From: Candidatus Gastranaerophilales bacterium
GTDB taxonomy: Bacteria; Cyanobacteriota; Vampirovibrionia; Gastranaerophilales; Gastranaerophilaceae
DNA length: 6,944 bases
Reading direction: 5' to 3'
Assembly (NCBI GenBank): GCA_021199975.1
Contig: JAJQHF010000103.1
Coordinates: 1 to 6,944 of the forward strand
Below, in pieces: positions 5,435 through 6,944 of this stretch. The position numbers were made by a program, and so were the translations under genes. The notes beneath the pieces are model-generated. The model saw only the letters and a list, made by a program, of their open reading frames with translations, was not told the origin of the DNA and did not search any database. Position 1 is the stretch's first letter; the number at the start of each line of letters is the position of its first letter.

Positions 5435-6060
5435 TGAGCGATACAACAAAAAACTTAAGTCTTTATAAAACCGATATGACAACAGACGGCAATGATTATT
5501 TTGATTTTGACCGTGATTTAAACGATAATTGGGATAAAATCGATAATGCGGTTGGAGATTTGCAAGGTAACACCGCCGATATTAATTTATCCAACCTTAC
5601 ATCTGCAGGTTTAAGTCAATATAATGTATTTTGTGTGAATACAGGTGAAGTCGATGATGACGGCAACCCTGCATTTTTGAATTTATCGGATAATATTTTG
5701 ACAACTTCAGGCAGTTTTGATATTACGACCGCTAACGGCAAAATATATACGGTTACAGATACTTTAACCCTTGATATATCTGATTATGAGGACGGTGAAT
5801 ATAATGTGTATGTCAATCCTGTTGACTTAACTTTAAGCATAAAATCTCATACTTTAACATCAGGCAGTACATTTCCTTCTGATGCCGCAACGGGTGATTA
5901 TCTTCTCAATACTTCTCAAGTTCCTTATGATTTGCAGGAAATAACAATAACAACTGTAACTGATGAAGAAACAGAAGAAGAAACAACAACTACCACCATA
6001 ACAAAAGGCTTAAATGAAGTCTATGCAGGGGTTTTGACCCTATCGGGGGGGGTAATTTGA
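5434..6060 (+). CDS. Phage tail fibre protein, N-terminal and shaft part
   Basis: The product has 208 residues. Residues 1-41 form a typical fibre attachment segment: KNLSLYKTDMTTDGNDYFDF then DRDLNDNWDKIDNAVG. Residues 42-170 are beta-rich, with Asn, Thr, Ser and Asp, as in fibre shafts. Residues 171-190 are a Thr/Glu-rich low-complexity stretch (VTDEETEEETTTTTIT). The frame ends in LTLSGGVI just after a run of eight G. It starts translationally coupled to the YmfQ-like gene (TAATG, 1-base overlap) and ends coupled to the collar gene (TGATG). It seems short for a complete fibre, and a -1 shift at the G run would join it to the collar protein. It is therefore likely the first half of one fibre gene. 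Confidence 0.75.
   Translation: MSDTTKNLSLYKTDMTTDGNDYFDFDRDLNDNWDKIDNAVGDLQGNTADINLSNLTSAGLSQYNVFCVNTGEVDDDGNPAFLNLSDNILTTSGSFDITTANGKIYTVTDTLTLDISDYEDGEYNVYVNPVDLTLSIKSHTLTSGSTFPSDAATGDYLLNTSQVPYDLQEITITTVTDEETEEETTTTTITKGLNEVYAGVLTLSGGVI
6045..6052 (+). repeat. G8 tract: slippage site and ribosome-site overlap
   Basis: Eight G follow TATC within the last codons of the fibre gene (tcg ggg ggg gta att tga). In the fibre frame this contains the slippery heptamer G GGG GGG, of the X XXY YYZ form used for -1 frameshifting. A -1 slip, or a tract of nine, continues in frame as GGG-N-L and into the collar protein's ATG at 6060. The run is also the only Shine-Dalgarno-like purine block, 7 bases before that ATG. 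Confidence 0.85.
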
Positions 6061-6542
6061 TGTTAAATTCCTTTAACTCCGAAATTTTAAAATTAAATGA
6101 AATCGGCGAACCCAAAATTTCATTAACCGGTAAACTAAACGAAAATGAAATATGGCTTGAAGGTGCGGAAGTTTCAAAATCTGCTTACCCGCTTCTTTAT
6201 TTGATTTACGGCGATACTTACGGTACACCCGAAGATGAAAATAATTTTGTTTTGCCTGATTTCAGAAATAGAGTAATTCAAGGCAGTGATGAATTTGGAT
6301 ATTTAGAAGCAGGATTGCCTAATTTATACGGTACACATAGAAGTGTCTATTATAGTGATAATATTGGCGCAATTGGTGTATTCAGCTGGAAATCATCAAC
6401 TACATCAGCACAAAATCTTAATGACCTTGTTACAGCAGGAGTAATTGTTTTTGATGCTTCTTCTTACAATTCAATCTACGGCAATTCATCAACTGTACAA
6501 CCGCCTTCAATAAAAGTAAGAGTTAAAACAAGATATGAATAA
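6060..6542 (+). CDS. Phage tail-collar domain protein (receptor-binding tip)
   Basis: The product has 160 residues from ATG 6060; a TTG one codon earlier is also possible. The tail-collar domain (PF07484 type) lies at about residues 29-75: NEIWLEGAEVSKSAYPLLYL, then IYGDTYGTPEDENNFVLPDF and RNRVIQG. It is followed by YLEAGLPNLYG and by the common fibre-tip ending FDASSYNSIYGNSSTVQPPS, IKVRVKTRYE. Such domains trimerise and form the distal part of fibres that contacts the host surface. They are usually at the C-terminus of a longer fibre rather than in a separate short protein, which fits a split or frameshifted fibre gene. TGATG overlaps the fibre stop by one base. It ends 11 bases before the next small gene. 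Confidence 0.9.
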   Translation: MLNSFNSEILKLNEIGEPKISLTGKLNENEIWLEGAEVSKSAYPLLYLIYGDTYGTPEDENNFVLPDFRNRVIQGSDEFGYLEAGLPNLYGTHRSVYYSDNIGAIGVFSWKSSTTSAQNLNDLVTAGVIVFDASSYNSIYGNSSTVQPPSIKVRVKTRYE

Positions 6543-6553
6543 GGAGAAAGAAT

Positions 6554-6765
6554 ATGTTTTTATTTTTAAATACAGCAGAAAAATTAATGAAGTTCATTGT
6601 AAAAGCACTTTCTAAAGCCATAAAGCAGGGAATAAGATTATTTCATTGTATGAGAATGCAACCGATGAAATAACCGCCTTAAAAGGAATAATCGTAAAAC
6701 TTGAAGAAATTCAAGCACAAATACAAACAAATAATACACAAGAAACAGAATCAGAGGAAAATTAA
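6554..6765 (+). pseudogene. Small unrecognised gene, apparently frameshifted
   Basis: An ATG at 6554 with AAGGAGA 7 bases upstream starts a 39-codon frame (MFLFLNTAEKLMKFIVKALS...) that stops at 6671-6673. The next frame is open over 6616-6765 and gives NKIISLYENATDEITALKGI, then a hydrophilic helical end with KLEEIQAQIQ and TQETESEEN. It has no start or ribosome site of its own. One extra base near the GGG at 6628-6630 would join them into about 70 residues: a hydrophobic or amphipathic start followed by a probable coiled coil. I do not recognise the family. No slippery heptamer is visible, so an indel (in the genome or the sequence) is likelier than programmed frameshifting. Alternatively the 39-codon frame is itself a short peptide. 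Confidence 0.45.
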
Positions 6766-6766
6766 A

Positions 6767-6944
6767 ATGACAAAGAATAAACTTAAATTTATTTGTTTTA
6801 CCCCAAATCCCGATGGCGGACAGCGGTTTAGGTATGAAAAAGATAAAAATATTGTTCTTGATACCAAAACAGGTTATACATTATATGATGATAAACTTAA
6901 ATATCCGAGTATCTTTAATAACAAGTTTACAGCGAATGTTTATA
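6767..6944 (+). CDS. Unrecognised gene, 5' part only (runs off the right edge)
   Basis: It starts at ATG 6767, one base after the stop of the preceding frame, with AGAGGA about 8-12 bases upstream. 59 codons are visible (MTKNKLKFICFTPNPDGGQR..., ...NIVLDTKTGYTLYDDKL...). The product is polar and lysine-rich, with no signal peptide or membrane segment. No family is recognised. Its co-directional position after the fibre genes suggests it belongs to the prophage's fibre or lysis end. It could be a chaperone for the fibre, a cargo gene, or the first gene of the lysis region; nothing seen distinguishes these. Confidence 0.6.
   Translation, partial: MTKNKLKFICFTPNPDGGQRFRYEKDKNIVLDTKTGYTLYDDKLKYPSIFNNKFTANVY

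Noticed and set aside
1..6944. CRISPR array, rRNA, or insertion sequence with a transposase
   Set aside because: No regularly spaced repeats, no rRNA-like sequence, and no transposase motifs or terminal inverted repeats with target duplications were seen; the only recombinase is the truncated serine type.

Overview
The window looks like the left end of a decayed, tRNA-integrated prophage of a contractile-tail (Myoviridae-type, PBSX/XkdQ-to-XkdU-like) phage in an AT-rich bacterial chromosome. The host cannot be named firmly. AT-rich coding sequence, a tRNA gene without an encoded CCA end, and the style of the serine recombinase and PBSX-type baseplate genes would fit a gut-associated lineage such as Gastranaerophilales/Vampirovibrionia or a Clostridia-like bacterium, but this is a low-confidence inference.

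Left edge (1-480): a short open frame that may be the C-terminus of a host gene, about 300 bases of intergenic DNA, then a CAT-anticodon tRNA (407-478). The 3' part of the tRNA is the likely phage attachment site, because a large serine recombinase remnant on the minus strand ends inside its T arm. A hairpin plus T-run just downstream (495-526) can end the tRNA transcript and lies within the recombinase reading frame.

Junction (about 1081): the recombinase has lost its catalytic N-terminus and half of its zinc ribbon. It is joined head-to-head to a baseplate hub gene that has lost its own N-terminus. The simplest reading is one internal deletion that removed the integrase front, lysogeny, replication, packaging, head and tail-shaft genes. 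A chimeric assembly is the main alternative.

Baseplate and fibre module (1082-6542, plus strand): hub C-terminus (XkdQ-like), XkdR-like, XkdS-like (DUF2634), XkdT/baseplate J, XkdU/YmfQ-like (DUF2313), a tail fibre, and a tail-collar protein, in canonical order and apart from the hub with intact frames. Two minus-strand cargo units interrupt it. One is a small secreted protein with its own promoter (1756-2025). The other is a complete higBA toxin-antitoxin pair (4249-4826) driven by a perfect-consensus sigma-70-type promoter that seems to give a leaderless toxin message.

The most notable signal is a run of eight G (6045-6052) at the end of the fibre gene. A -1 ribosomal slip, or one extra G, would fuse the fibre in frame to the collar protein and give a single protein of about 369 residues with a conventional fibre-collar layout. 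This points to programmed frameshifting, phase variation, or a sequencing error in a homopolymer. The right edge holds a small apparently frameshifted gene and the start of an unrecognised gene running off the window.
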